From the NCBI GenBank assembly GCA_023387715.1, contig JAEWHQ010000298.1:1-12593 (forward strand): a DNA stretch of 12,593 nt, in the 5' to 3' direction. The notes under the pieces are model-generated. The model saw only the letters and a list, made by a program, of their open reading frames with translations. It ran no database searches and was not told the origin of the DNA. A program made the translations under genes and the position numbers. This stretch comes from Pseudomonadota bacterium. Its GTDB lineage: Bacteria > Pseudomonadota > Alphaproteobacteria > Rhizobiales > Rhizobiaceae. The stretch's first letter is position 1. Every line of letters begins with the position of its first letter. Below are positions 1-8,095 of this stretch, piece by piece.

Positions 1-1364
1 GCATCACGGCGCAGTTTCATCTGACCGGCAAATTCCTGACTGACAGCCTTGGCATCGGCCGGGAGTTGTTCCCATTCATTAATGGCGCGTTCGAGATCTG
101 CCGAATGCAGTGCCGATTCCATGCGGGCGGTGGTCGGGCCAACACCTGTGCCGCTGACATCACCGACAGGGCGCACGCTGATAAGTCCTTTGGCGCTTGC
201 CATCAGCTGCTCCCACAGGCCGGCATCAGGGGCAGGCTTATTGGCTGTTGCAACGATTTTATCGGCCACAGGGTTAAACCATGCGTTTAAATCCGCAACG
301 GTCGGAATGCCGGTGCCTGCATGTTGAGTAAGCATTTCAATTGCTGGATCAGCAGGGCGCAGTGAGGTGAATGTTTCCAGCTCGCCCACATAAGAGCCGC
401 CGCGATCAATGGCATTTTTAAGCGCATTGGCGGCAATCAAAGCTGCTATGTCAGGCTGGTGCGCTGTCTCGGAGATTTTCTCCTGCAAAGCCGAAAACTG
501 ATCCTGCAATGCGGTGATTGAGCTTTGATCGGTAGAAACATTAGCAGCGGCTTCATTGGCTTTTGATGCCGCTGTTGTAAGCTGTGTTTCAAGCGCTGCA
601 ATTTTGGCGGTCAATCCGTCAATATCGGCATCGACATTGGCGCTGCTTGCAGCCGGCAGATTGTCGATCTGTTTTTGCAGTGCGTTCAGTTTTGCCGTTG
701 TGGCATTGCCCAGCTCATCCAGTTTGGTGGCGGTTGTCTGTGCAAGGCCTGCCGCCTGATCAAGCTTTTGCTGACCTGCCTGATCCAGTCTGGCCGAAAC
801 AGGGGCAATTTTAAGCGCGGAAACTTCCTGTTCCAGATGGGCTAATTGCTCGGCGGTAACGCGTGCACCAGGCGAAGGAATAACATTGCCCCATTGCAAA
901 GCCGCAGCCCCTGCCAGAGCAATGACGCCGCCTGCTATGCCCGCCATCAGATTGGAGCCGGTATTGCGGGTGTTTTTCACTGCGGCCGGTTTTGCAGCCG
1001 GTTCATTGGTTTTTGCCGATGCACTGGCTGATGCGCTGGAAGCCGTGCTTGATTGCGGTTTTGGTTCGGCCTGCATAGGGGATTGTGACACGGAACCTGT
1101 TTCCTTTAATCTATCGGGCTTTGCTGTGTTTTGTTGTGCTGGGGCGGCGGTTGGTTTGGCAGCCGGTGATTTCGGCGCTTCCGTTTTAACCGTGCCTGGG
1201 CGGGCGGTTTTCGCTTTGGTAAAATCGCCGACCGGTTCCGCTTCATGCGTGTGCGGCTTCGGGTTCACAGCGTCACCTGTTCCTTGGCGCGGCGCGGGAT
1301 CATGTTCGATCGTCACGGGTTTGCGTATTGGCTTTGAGTGTCGCGGTGTTCCGGATTTTGCCAT
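1..1364 (-). CDS. Mic60/mitofilin-like inner membrane protein (COG4223 type), partial
   Basis: The frame is open from an ATG at 1364-1362 to the left edge (454 full codons), so the C-terminus is missing. A GAGAGG sequence lies just upstream of the ATG. Seen in the translation: residues 1 to about 135 are rich in Ala, Pro, Lys, Thr and Ser and look disordered; one transmembrane segment lies at about residues 138-158 (Gly/Ala/Ile/Leu rich, around Met140); a long Ala/Gln/Leu/Lys-rich stretch at about 175-300 looks like coiled coil; and from about 320 begins a helical region resembling the mitofilin domain. This is the architecture of alphaproteobacterial Mic60 homologues, which are anchored in the inner membrane with the coiled coil in the periplasm and shape membranes. 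It lies about 100 bp downstream of hemD on the same strand, the usual place for this family. Function is inferred from architecture and neighbours; the diagnostic C-terminal domain is only partly present. Confidence 0.85.
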   Translation of the reverse strand, partial: MAKSGTPRHSKPIRKPVTIEHDPAPRQGTGDAVNPKPHTHEAEPVGDFTKAKTARPGTVKTEAPKSPAAKPTAAPAQQNTAKPDRLKETGSVSQSPMQAEPKPQSSTASSASASASAKTNEPAAKPAAVKNTRNTGSNLMAGIAGGVIALAGAAALQWGNVIPSPGARVTAEQLAHLEQEVSALKIAPVSARLDQAGQQKLDQAAGLAQTTATKLDELGNATTAKLNALQKQIDNLPAASSANVDADIDGLTAKIAALETQLTTAASKANEAAANVSTDQSSITALQDQFSALQEKISETAHQPDIAALIAANALKNAIDRGGSYVGELETFTSLRPADPAIEMLTQHAGTGIPTVADLNAWFNPVADKIVATANKPAPDAGLWEQLMASAKGLISVRPVGDVSGTGVGPTTARMESALHSADLERAINEWEQLPADAKAVSQEFAGQMKLRRD

Positions 1365-1464
1365 TGGTCCTCTCGTCATGATTAACGCAGCAATTAGCAA
1401 TCTATATGGTCAGCAACTTAGCAGATATAACCTTGATATGAAGGAATCGTTGCCTCATTTTTGG

Positions 1465-2211
1465 TTAAATATGCTGAAATAGCCTAAAAATTCCGTTTTC
1501 ATCGGGATGATCAGCAGAAAAACTGTTATTTTTCCAGTGTTCAGGCAGCAGTTCAGCGACACGCGGCGCGATACAGAAAAACTTCAGCTTGGCCTGAAAA
1601 AGTGGTGCGGGTGTCTTTTCCTGCACGCGGATAAGGCTGCTGGCGGCAACACCGGAATATAATAACACCGCCGCATATGGCTGATTGATGATCGAATCCG
1701 GTTGGACATTTGTCGCAACCGTATCGTAAATATCATAGACCTGCATGATGATGCCGGTCGCGTGAACGCGCTCTTCAAAAACAGGCTGGCGCACGCGTCC
1801 GGCCAGATAGATGATATGTGCCTGAGGCGGCAAATGCGCGGCGATTGTTTGAGCAAGCCTTACGGCATCCCCGCCGCCTTCAATGACCGTTTGAAAGCCG
1901 TATTCACGCGCCACTTCTGCGGTGCGTACACCAACGGCAAAAAGCGGCAGCTGTTTTAAGCTTTCAAGGAGTGCGGGATCAGCATGGCGAAAAGCATTGA
2001 TGCTGGTGGCCGTGACCGCCGCATAATCCAGCATCTCGACTTTGGGGGATAGCGCTTGTGTTTGTGTGAGTGGAAAAACATCCGCGATAAATCCGGCCTC
2101 TTGCAAAAGACGAGCAGTGCGCGCTGCCGCTGGTTGCGGCCGCGTCACTAAAATGCGTCTTCCTTTGCCTTCCGGCAGTTTTACCGAGGATGCAATTTCC
2201 AAATCAGCCAA
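1465..2211 (-). CDS. hemD: Uroporphyrinogen-III synthase HemD
   Basis: This enzyme closes linear hydroxymethylbilane with inversion of ring D to give uroporphyrinogen III, the branch point to haem, sirohaem and cobalamin, in the cytoplasm. The 248-residue product is of normal length. Visible family features are the N-terminal strand RILVTRPQ (about residues 19-26), TATSINAF (67-74), AVGVRTAEVAREYGF (92-106), YSGVAA (185-190) and CIAPRVAELL (213-222). HemD diverges strongly between species, so the call rests on these weak motifs together with its place directly behind hemC (8 nt between them). The annotated start is TTG at 2211-2209, with a G-rich stretch just upstream; it gives about 18 residues before the usual first strand. 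I see no ATG or GTG in frame before that strand. Confidence 0.92.
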   Translation of the reverse strand: MADLEIASSVKLPEGKGRRILVTRPQPAAARTARLLQEAGFIADVFPLTQTQALSPKVEMLDYAAVTATSINAFRHADPALLESLKQLPLFAVGVRTAEVAREYGFQTVIEGGGDAVRLAQTIAAHLPPQAHIIYLAGRVRQPVFEERVHATGIIMQVYDIYDTVATNVQPDSIINQPYAAVLLYSGVAASSLIRVQEKTPAPLFQAKLKFFCIAPRVAELLPEHWKNNSFSADHPDENGIFRLFQHI

Positions 2212-2219
2212 CCCCGATC

Positions 2220-3152
2220 TTACCAGTCTTTGAAAAAGTCCGGGCCTGCCATGGCACGTACGCGCTTGGCGGCATCTTCACCAATTGCAGCAGCATCCGC
2301 GATGGAGCCTTCGCCGCTGACATGATGTGCCTGTGTGCCATCAGGTGTGAGAATCATACCGTTAAAGCGTAATTGTCCCTGATCGATGATCGCAAGACCG
2401 GCAATCGGTGTGCGGCATGAGCCATCAAGATGGCCTAAGAATGCACGTTCACATGCAAGGGCAATTTGCGTTTCGCGGTGGGCAAGGGGTGCCAGCAGCG
2501 CATCAATGCGTGCGTCACCAATGCGGCTTTCAATCGCGATTGCACCTTGGCCGGGAGCTGGCAGAAAATGTTCCGGCTCCATCAGATCTGTGATGACATC
2601 CTGTAGCCCGAGGCGGCGCAAGCCGGCAGCGGCCAAAAATGTACCGTCCACTTCGCCTTCTTCCAGTTTACGCAAACGGGTTTGCACATTGCCGCGATAC
2701 ATGACGATTTTCAGATCAGGGCGCAAACGGCGAATGAGCGCCTGACGGCGCAACGAAGATGAACCAACCACAGCCCCTTGCGGCAAATCAGTGAATTTTT
2801 TGACATTGCGGCCGATGAAAGCATCGCGCGGGTCTTCACGTTCCAGATAGACCGACAGATGCAAACCATCCGGCAGCACAGTTGGAATATCTTTGGTGGA
2901 ATGGACAGCTATATCAATTTCGCCAGCATGGAGTGCTTGCTCAATTTCTTCGGTGAACAAACCTTTGCCACCAATTTCTGCTAGAGGGCGATCCTGAATG
3001 CGGTCACCGGCGGTGGACATAGGAACGATTTCAATGGCCTCTTCAGGCAGGCCGTGGGCTTCCTGTAAGCGGCGGCGCGTTTCATAGGCTTGAGCAAGCG
3101 CGAGCTTGCTGCCGCGCGTGCCGATCTTCAAGGATGCTGTTTGCATATTCAT
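2220..3152 (-). CDS. hemC: Hydroxymethylbilane synthase (porphobilinogen deaminase) HemC
   Basis: HemC joins four porphobilinogens into hydroxymethylbilane, the substrate of HemD encoded next. The 310-residue product is full length. It shows the N-terminal [12 protein letters not shown] signature (11-22), the catalytic Asp in HSTKDIP (D88), the substrate-binding arginines in SSSLRRQ (R135, R136) and YRGN (R153), and the cofactor-attachment Cys in LDGSCRTP (C246) that carries the dipyrromethane primer. It should therefore be active. Two ATGs compete for the start: 3152-3150 and, two codons later, 3146-3144. A GGACGA sequence lies almost against the first ATG and at a more normal distance from the second, so the true start may be codon 3. 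The gene is divergent from tsaD and heads hemC-hemD. Confidence 0.98.
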   Translation of the reverse strand: MNMQTASLKIGTRGSKLALAQAYETRRRLQEAHGLPEEAIEIVPMSTAGDRIQDRPLAEIGGKGLFTEEIEQALHAGEIDIAVHSTKDIPTVLPDGLHLSVYLEREDPRDAFIGRNVKKFTDLPQGAVVGSSSLRRQALIRRLRPDLKIVMYRGNVQTRLRKLEEGEVDGTFLAAAGLRRLGLQDVITDLMEPEHFLPAPGQGAIAIESRIGDARIDALLAPLAHRETQIALACERAFLGHLDGSCRTPIAGLAIIDQGQLRFNGMILTPDGTQAHHVSGEGSIADAAAIGEDAAKRVRAMAGPDFFKDW

Positions 3153-3158
3153 TCGTCC

Positions 3159-3186
3159 ATGATACCGGGTTGCATAAACTTGTCAT
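3159..3186 (-). promoter_or_regulatory. Candidate sigma-70-type promoter for hemC
   Basis: On the minus strand, ATGACA (3186-3181; five of six matches to TTGACA) is followed after 16 nt by TATCAT (3164-3159; five of six matches to TATAAT). This is the best promoter-like pair I see in the hemC/tsaD gap. Transcription would begin within a few bases of the hemC start codon, leaving a very short or absent leader. It could be a chance match, since alphaproteobacterial promoters often diverge from the consensus. Confidence 0.35.
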
Positions 3187-3191
3187 AATGT

Positions 3192-3212
3192 GGTTTAGCC
3201 TATGGCCTAACC
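3192..3212. repeat. Imperfect 21-bp inverted repeat between hemC and tsaD
   Basis: GGTTTAGCC and GGCCTAACC flank a TAT centre; seven of nine positions pair, with two mismatches in the middle of the arms. A C-run followed by a G-run (3219-3229) lies just to the right and can also fold. The position in a short divergent gap would suit an operator for either gene, but no known regulator site is recognised. Confidence 0.3.
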
Positions 3213-3254
3213 AAAAATCCCCTCGGGGGCAACAAATTCAGGGTCTAATCGCAA

Positions 3255-4349
3255 ATGCGCGTGCTTGGAATAGAGACGAGTTGCGACGAAACAGCCGCAG
3301 CTATAGTCGAACGGGATGAAAATGGACATGGGACAATTCTGTCCAATGTCGTGTTGAGCCAGATTGCCGAGCATGAACCCTATGGTGGTGTTGTGCCGGA
3401 AATCGCTGCCCGTGCGCATGTGGAGGCTCTGGACAGGCTTGTGAAACAGGCTCTTGCCGAAGCAAATTGTGAGCTTGGCGATGTGGATGCCATTGCTGCA
3501 ACCGCAGGCCCCGGCCTCATTGGCGGGCTGATTGTTGGCCTGATGACCGGCAAAGCACTGGCCTTGGCCGAGAAGAAACCTTTTTTTGCGATCAACCATC
3601 TGGAAGGCCATGCGCTGACAGCGCGCCTCACCGATGGATTAAGCTATCCTTATTTATTGTTGCTGGTTTCCGGTGGTCATACCCAGATGGTGCTGGTGCG
3701 TGGTCTTGGCGATTATACCCGCCTTGGCACTACGATTGATGATGCTTTGGGCGAAGCTTTTGACAAAACTGCCAAGCTTTTGGGGCTGCCATATCCGGGC
3801 GGACCAGCCGTTGAACAAGCAGCCTTAAAAGGCGATCCGAAGCGTTTTTCACTGCCGCGTCCGTTAAAAGGCGAGGCACGGCTTGATTTTTCCTTCTCCG
3901 GTTTGAAAACCGCAGTGCGCCAGACAGCAACAGAAATCGCGCCTTTAAGCGAGCAGGATGTTGCCGATATTTGTGCAGGCTTTCAATTGGCTGTTGCCGA
4001 CACATTGAGTGACCGCGTCAGCCGCTCATTGAAACGCTTTAAGGAAGAATATCCCGACAAGCCAATGCCGGAACTGGTGGTGGCAGGTGGGGTTGCTGCC
4101 AACAAAGCTTTGCGTGCTGCTTTGCAGGGGCTTTGTGATCGCTATGGTTTTCGCTTTGTGGCGCCGCCGCATAATTTATGTACCGATAATGCAGCCATGA
4201 TTGCATGGGCAGGCGTGGAACGCGCTTGCCAAGACGAATCATTTGGCAAAAATGGTGATCAGCTTGATATTGCGCCACGTTCACGCTGGCCGCTGGATCA
4301 GAAATCCGCGCCATTAATCGGAACGGGACGCAGAGGAGCCAAGGCATGA
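3255..4349 (+). CDS. tsaD: tRNA N6-threonylcarbamoyladenosine (t6A) transferase subunit TsaD
   Basis: TsaD, working with TsaB and TsaE, moves the threonylcarbamoyl group from threonylcarbamoyl-AMP onto A37 of tRNAs that read ANN codons. The 364-residue product is full length. It shows the ASKHA-fold phosphate loop ETSCDET (7-13), the metal-binding pair H115 and H119 in [14 protein letters not shown] (137-144), the [10 protein letters not shown] loop (162-171), FSFSGLKT (212-219), [13 protein letters not shown] (275-287) and the third metal ligand D311 in CTDNAAM. The start is ATG; the ribosome binding site is weak (AGGG about 9 nt upstream). The gene overlaps gpsA by the ATGA tetranucleotide, so the two are probably translationally coupled. 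tsaB and tsaE are not in the window. Confidence 0.98.
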   Translation: MRVLGIETSCDETAAAIVERDENGHGTILSNVVLSQIAEHEPYGGVVPEIAARAHVEALDRLVKQALAEANCELGDVDAIAATAGPGLIGGLIVGLMTGKALALAEKKPFFAINHLEGHALTARLTDGLSYPYLLLLVSGGHTQMVLVRGLGDYTRLGTTIDDALGEAFDKTAKLLGLPYPGGPAVEQAALKGDPKRFSLPRPLKGEARLDFSFSGLKTAVRQTATEIAPLSEQDVADICAGFQLAVADTLSDRVSRSLKRFKEEYPDKPMPELVVAGGVAANKALRAALQGLCDRYGFRFVAPPHNLCTDNAAMIAWAGVERACQDESFGKNGDQLDIAPRSRWPLDQKSAPLIGTGRRGAKA

Positions 4350-5332
4350 CGAAAAATTTAAAAGTTGCTGTCCTTGGTGGCGGGGCGTGGGGAACGGCGC
4401 TTGCGGTGATGGCTGCTAATAATGGCCATCAAACGATGCTTTATGCCCGCGATGCAGCAACGGTTGAGGACATTAATCTCAACCATCAAAATCAGCGTTA
4501 CTTAGGCGATATTGTGCTGCCTGCAAGCGTGCTGGCGAGCAGCGATGTGGCAGAAGTTTTGAGCGGTGCTGATATTGTTTTGTCGGTTATTCCGGCGCAG
4601 GCAATGGGTGCAGCTTTAGCTGAAATGGCTGATCTTATTCCGCAATCGGCACCGCTGGTTTTATGCGCTAAAGGCATTGAGCGCAGCACTGGACGATTGA
4701 TGTCGGAAGTGGTGAGCGAAGTTTTACCCGAACATCAGCTTGCCTCGCTTTCGGGCCCAAGCTTTGCCACGGATGTGGCGCGCGGACTGCCAACGGCTGT
4801 GACCATCGCCAGTAAAAATATTGCCATTGCCGATCAGGTTTCTGTTGCTTTATCTGGGGCTGCATTCCGCTGCTATTCAACGGATGATCTGACCGGTGTG
4901 GAAATCGGCGGCTCATTGAAAAATGTACTGGCTTTGGCAGCCGGTGCTGCAATCGGGCGCGGTCTTGGTGCAAGTGCACAGGCCGCACTGGTGACCCGCG
5001 GTTTTGTTGAATTGCGCCGTATCGGCCATAAAATGGGCGCTCGCCCTGAAACAATTATGGGTTTGTCGGGCTTGGGTGATTTGATGCTGACCTGCTCATC
5101 ACCGCAATCGCGCAATTATTCTTACGGTATGGCTTTGGGCGCTGGTGAAGATCTGTCGCGCCGTCCATTGGCAGAAGGTGTGGCCACAGCCCCTATTGCA
5201 GCGGAGCTTTGTCTCAAATATCAGATAGCCGCACCTATCATTGATGCAACGGCTGCGCTTTTAGCCGGCGAGATCACTATTGATGATGCAGTGACCGCTT
5301 TGATCAACCGGCCGCTTAAAATAGAAGATTAA
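4346..5332 (+). CDS. gpsA: Glycerol-3-phosphate dehydrogenase [NAD(P)+] GpsA
   Basis: GpsA reduces dihydroxyacetone phosphate to sn-glycerol-3-phosphate, the backbone of phospholipids, in the cytoplasm. The 328-residue product is full length. Visible features are the Rossmann loop [11 protein letters not shown] (10-20), CAKGIE with K109, the SGPSFA block (136-141), the catalytic Lys in [13 protein letters not shown] (K192) and the GLGDLMLTC block (242-250). The ATG overlaps the tsaD stop and is preceded by AGAGGAGCC. A YciI-like gene follows after 15 nt, so tsaD, gpsA and the YciI-like gene look like one operon. Confidence 0.98.
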   Translation: MTKNLKVAVLGGGAWGTALAVMAANNGHQTMLYARDAATVEDINLNHQNQRYLGDIVLPASVLASSDVAEVLSGADIVLSVIPAQAMGAALAEMADLIPQSAPLVLCAKGIERSTGRLMSEVVSEVLPEHQLASLSGPSFATDVARGLPTAVTIASKNIAIADQVSVALSGAAFRCYSTDDLTGVEIGGSLKNVLALAAGAAIGRGLGASAQAALVTRGFVELRRIGHKMGARPETIMGLSGLGDLMLTCSSPQSRNYSYGMALGAGEDLSRRPLAEGVATAPIAAELCLKYQIAAPIIDATAALLAGEITIDDAVTALINRPLKIED

Positions 5333-5347
5333 AAACGGGAGTGAACA

Positions 5348-5638
5348 ATGCTTTTTGCAATTCTTTGCAACGATAAAGCCGATCATCTGCAATTGCGTAT
5401 GGACACACGTCCGACCCATGTGGAATTTTTGAATGGTCTGGGCGACAAGTTGAAATTTGCCGGTCCTTTCTTGGATGGCAATAACAAGCCGAATGGCAGC
5501 CTTGTTGTGATTGAAGCTGCAAGTCAGGCAGAGGCCGAAAAAATTGCAGCCAGTGATCCTTATGCGGTTGCAGGATTGTTTGAATCGGTCACAATCCGCC
5601 CGTGGAACTGGGTTTTCAATAATCCATCTGCCGCTTAA
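5348..5638 (+). CDS. YciI-like family protein
   Basis: This small 96-residue cytoplasmic protein has the ferredoxin-like YciI fold pattern: an N-terminal strand LFAILCND, the RPTHVEFL segment with the conserved His (H24), the AGPF turn (38-41), a GSLVVIEA strand (50-57), and SDPYAVAGLFESVTI near the end with the conserved Asp (D70). The His-Asp pair has been proposed as an active site in the family, but no general reaction is established. GGGAG lies 7 nt before the ATG. It follows gpsA by 15 nt and is probably co-transcribed with it. The family call is firm; the biochemical role is unknown. Confidence 0.9.
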   Translation: MLFAILCNDKADHLQLRMDTRPTHVEFLNGLGDKLKFAGPFLDGNNKPNGSLVVIEAASQAEAEKIAASDPYAVAGLFESVTIRPWNWVFNNPSAA

Positions 5639-5678
5639 AAAGAGTTTGGCTCTTATCAGAGCTTATTAATCGAAATTG

Positions 5679-5704
5679 AAACCGGAGTATAGGCTTCGGT
5701 TTTT
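5679..5704 (+). terminator. Possible intrinsic terminator after the tsaD-gpsA-YciI operon
   Basis: AAACCGGAG (5679-5687) can pair with CTTCGGTTT (5694-5702) around a 6-nt loop, giving a nine-pair stem that includes one G-T pair. The T-run (5700-5704) overlaps the stem base. The stem is short and the T tail modest, so it may be partial or not a terminator at all. If active, it separates the upstream operon from the EVE-methyltransferase pair. Confidence 0.5.
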
Positions 5705-5745
5705 CACGCGTTTGACGTCTGTTTTTTCCGGAAAGGATGCGGCCA

Positions 5746-6177
5746 ATGGCTAATTACTGGCTTTTTAAATCGGAACCATTCAAATGGTCTTGGGAAATGC
5801 AAAAAGCCAAAGGTGCGGCCGGTGAAGAATGGGACGGCGTACGCAATTATCAGGCGCGCAATAATATGCGTGCGATGAAAATTGGGGATAAAGCTTTTTT
5901 CTATCATTCCAACGAAGGTTTGGAAGTCGTCGGCATTGTTGAAGTCAATAAGCTATCGGCACCTGACAGCACCACTGACGATCCGCGCTGGGATTGCGTC
6001 CATATTCGCGCTGTGTGCGATATGCCAAAGCCGGTGACCTTGAAAGACGTGAAAGCCAATCCGGCTTTGGAAAAAATGGCACTTGTGACCTCTATGCGTT
6101 TGTCCGTTCAGCCTGTTTTGCAAGATGAATGGGATGAAGTTTGCCGCATGGGTGGCCTTGATCCGAAAAACATTTAA
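5746..6177 (+). CDS. EVE (PUA-like) domain protein, THYN1 type
   Basis: The 143-residue product is a single EVE domain, a PUA-related fold that can bind modified bases in RNA or DNA; human THYN1 is the best-known relative. Visible landmarks are the first strand MANYWLFKSEP (1-11), the signature WDGVRNYQARN (29-39), GDKAFFYHS (47-55) with its aromatic residues, and the strand VVGIVEV (61-67). I chose the ATG at 5746 over the in-frame ATG at 5737 because GGAAAGG (5730-5736) sits 9 nt before the former and directly against the latter, and because the family usually begins just before YWL. It is followed 3 nt later by the METTL20-like gene, suggesting coupling. The ligand is unknown. Confidence 0.92.
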   Translation: MANYWLFKSEPFKWSWEMQKAKGAAGEEWDGVRNYQARNNMRAMKIGDKAFFYHSNEGLEVVGIVEVNKLSAPDSTTDDPRWDCVHIRAVCDMPKPVTLKDVKANPALEKMALVTSMRLSVQPVLQDEWDEVCRMGGLDPKNI

Positions 6178-6180
6178 ACG

Positions 6181-6876
6181 ATGAAAAGTGATGCGCAAGA
6201 TACCGCTTTGCAGCCAGAGGGCGCGCGCATCACATCGTTTATTTTAGAAAATACCAGCCTGCAATATTTAGATTTTGTACCGGAATTGCAGCTTTATCTG
6301 GCCGATGAAGCGCATGACCTTTGGCATAAAACCGAAGAAGAACTGGCAACTATTGGTTTGCCACCGCCGTTTTGGGCTTTTGCCTGGGCTGGCGGGCAGG
6401 GCGTTGCCCGTTATATTCTTGATCACCCTGAATTGATGCGTGGTAAAACTGTTTTGGATTTTGCATCCGGTTCGGGGTTGGTTGGTCTGGCTGCGATGAA
6501 AGCAGGCGCGCAATCGGTTCAGGCAACTGATATTGATGTGTTTGCCATGCCGGCAATGGCGCTTAATGCGGCAGTCAATGGTGTAGAACTATCGGGCACA
6601 TCCGACAATCTGATCGGGCAGGATCACGGCTGGGATGTTGTGCTGGCAGGGGATGTTTTTTATGACAAGCCATTTGCCGATGTGCTGATGCCTTGGTTTC
6701 GTCAATTGGCAAATCGGGGTGCATTGGTGCTGATGGGCGATCCGGGGCGTGCTTATCTGCCAAAAGATGATCTGGCTGAACAGGCATTATATCAGGTGCC
6801 TGTCACCCGCGCTTTGGAAGATGCAGATGTGAAAGACACGCGTGTCTGGTGTTTCTCGGATGCGGCACCTAAATAA
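6181..6876 (+). CDS. METTL20/ETFB-KMT-like protein-lysine methyltransferase
   Basis: This is a 231-residue SAM-dependent class I methyltransferase. Visible features are PPFWAFAWAGGQ (62-73), the SAM-binding motif I VLDFASGSG (91-99), the acidic TDID after strand 2 (116-119), GDVFYD (157-162), GDPGR (186-190) and a C-terminal VW (222-223). This set closely matches human ETFBKMT (METTL20), including GDPGR and the D-x-FYD motif. The Agrobacterium homologue is reported to methylate lysines on ribosomal protein L7/L12 and the beta subunit of electron-transfer flavoprotein, so similar targets are likely here; this is inference from the family. No clear ribosome binding site precedes the ATG, consistent with coupling to the EVE gene. 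The 3' end overlaps the convergent LicD-like gene by 8 nt. Many such genes are mislabelled as nicotinamide N-methyltransferase. Confidence 0.87.
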   Translation: MKSDAQDTALQPEGARITSFILENTSLQYLDFVPELQLYLADEAHDLWHKTEEELATIGLPPPFWAFAWAGGQGVARYILDHPELMRGKTVLDFASGSGLVGLAAMKAGAQSVQATDIDVFAMPAMALNAAVNGVELSGTSDNLIGQDHGWDVVLAGDVFYDKPFADVLMPWFRQLANRGALVLMGDPGRAYLPKDDLAEQALYQVPVTRALEDADVKDTRVWCFSDAAPK

Positions 6877-8095
6877 AATCCGGTTTGAAATACATTGGTT
6901 CAGCTGGTGATGTGCTGATTGTGAGCGCTCCGGAAATTTGTAACTGGCTTATGATCTTCCGTGCTTCAGCAGTATCTCCGCTCATTTTTGCATAGCCGGC
7001 ACGCTTGATAAAAAGTGCCACTGAAAACAGATTTTTAACCACACTTAAATTCGGCGTACCGGTGGTGCAGTTAAAATCAGTAACCGGTACGCGCCAATTG
7101 CCGTAATTCTCGGTCAAATAGAGATCTGCCTCGACTGCACCTAAAACGGATACCCCATCAAGTTGATAAGTTGTAAGGGCAAAATCGTGGTTATCCCATC
7201 GGTGGATGACCGAACCGTGCCAGCGGATGCCATCCTCAAGATAATGGATGAATACATCAATATTGATGCCGTTTTTATGTACAAGCTTCACCAGAGTTGG
7301 CAGTCTTTCGAGATAAAACTGATTAGCTTGATCCCGTTTGATCCGAATTTGATGATCGGTTTTGCGAATGACGAAATGGTCGCTTTGTGCCAGCAATGAT
7401 TGTAAGCGGCCCGGATTATAATTCTCGTTATGGATGCCCAGATCAATATCATAATCATGTGCAAGCCAGCCACCTTCACGGATCAGCCCTAAAAATGTGC
7501 CGGAGATAATATAAGACGGCATATCATCATGAGAAATCAGTTTGTAGAAGTCGGATAGTGCTTCGCGTGCATCATCTTGTGAAAACTCATTAGTTTGGGA
7601 TTTCAGTTTTTTAATATTATTTTTTTGAGTGAGGCTAATATAAGCTAATAGGGCTTCATTGGCTGTCTTTTGATAAGCGGTATAAAGCGTTTTGAAGCCG
7701 TCTTGATCCTTGGCTTCAAGCTTTTTGTGCGCCATACGCGCAAGAATATAGAGCCGGTCGGTCGCATAGATGAAGCTGCTGTTGCGCTTCTTATTTCGAT
7801 CCAAAAAGCCGAGCAAACTTTCAAGCTCAGTAAAGCGCATGCCTTCGGTAAAGTCGAAAAAGTGATCTGCAATGACATTGAGTTGCAAATAGCTACGGCT
7901 GGCAAACCAATGCAGCTGCCTGAGCGCCAGCTTGAAGTCATTGTCCATTGTTTTGCGACGAACGTAATTGGCAAGAGGCACAGAAAAACTGGTGAGAAAA
8001 ACAAAAACAAAGGCGGCAATACTGATGACGAAACGCACCGGCCATGAATGATTTTTATTGAGAAAGACGAGCAGACGGTAGTTTTTAGAAAGCAT
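6869..8095 (-). CDS. Membrane-anchored LicD/fukutin-like nucleotidyltransferase-fold protein
   Basis: The product is 408 residues from ATG 8095-8093; a TTG at 8110 in the same frame would add five. Neither start has a good ribosome binding site. Residues 22-41 form one hydrophobic transmembrane segment. Residues about 50-190 are helical and charged and match no family I recognise. Residues 198-220 carry SGTFLG, then HDYDIDLG, the G-S/T plus D-x-D signature of LicD/fukutin nucleotidyltransferases (D216 and D218 as likely metal ligands). INIDVF (D280) could supply the third acidic residue, and YGNWRVP (331-337) resembles the C-terminal LicD motif. LicD enzymes transfer phosphocholine or similar phospho-groups to surface sugars, so a role in decorating envelope glycans is plausible but unproven; the substrate is unknown. 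No choline uptake or activation gene is in the window. It stands alone, convergent with the methyltransferase gene. Confidence 0.78.
   Translation of the reverse strand: MLSKNYRLLVFLNKNHSWPVRFVISIAAFVFVFLTSFSVPLANYVRRKTMDNDFKLALRQLHWFASRSYLQLNVIADHFFDFTEGMRFTELESLLGFLDRNKKRNSSFIYATDRLYILARMAHKKLEAKDQDGFKTLYTAYQKTANEALLAYISLTQKNNIKKLKSQTNEFSQDDAREALSDFYKLISHDDMPSYIISGTFLGLIREGGWLAHDYDIDLGIHNENYNPGRLQSLLAQSDHFVIRKTDHQIRIKRDQANQFYLERLPTLVKLVHKNGINIDVFIHYLEDGIRWHGSVIHRWDNHDFALTTYQLDGVSVLGAVEADLYLTENYGNWRVPVTDFNCTTGTPNLSVVKNLFSVALFIKRAGYAKMSGDTAEARKIISQLQISGALTISTSPAEPMYFKPDFI

Noticed and set aside
886..1482. Open frame of 198 codons on the plus strand
   Set aside because: It lies antisense to the Mic60-like gene, whose minus-strand frame has a ribosome binding site, a membrane segment and a coiled coil. 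The plus-strand product is low-complexity Ala/Gly/Cys and resembles nothing.
3207..3611. Minus-strand frame of 134 codons opposite tsaD
   Set aside because: It is the antisense of a clearly conserved tsaD, and its product shows no recognisable domain.
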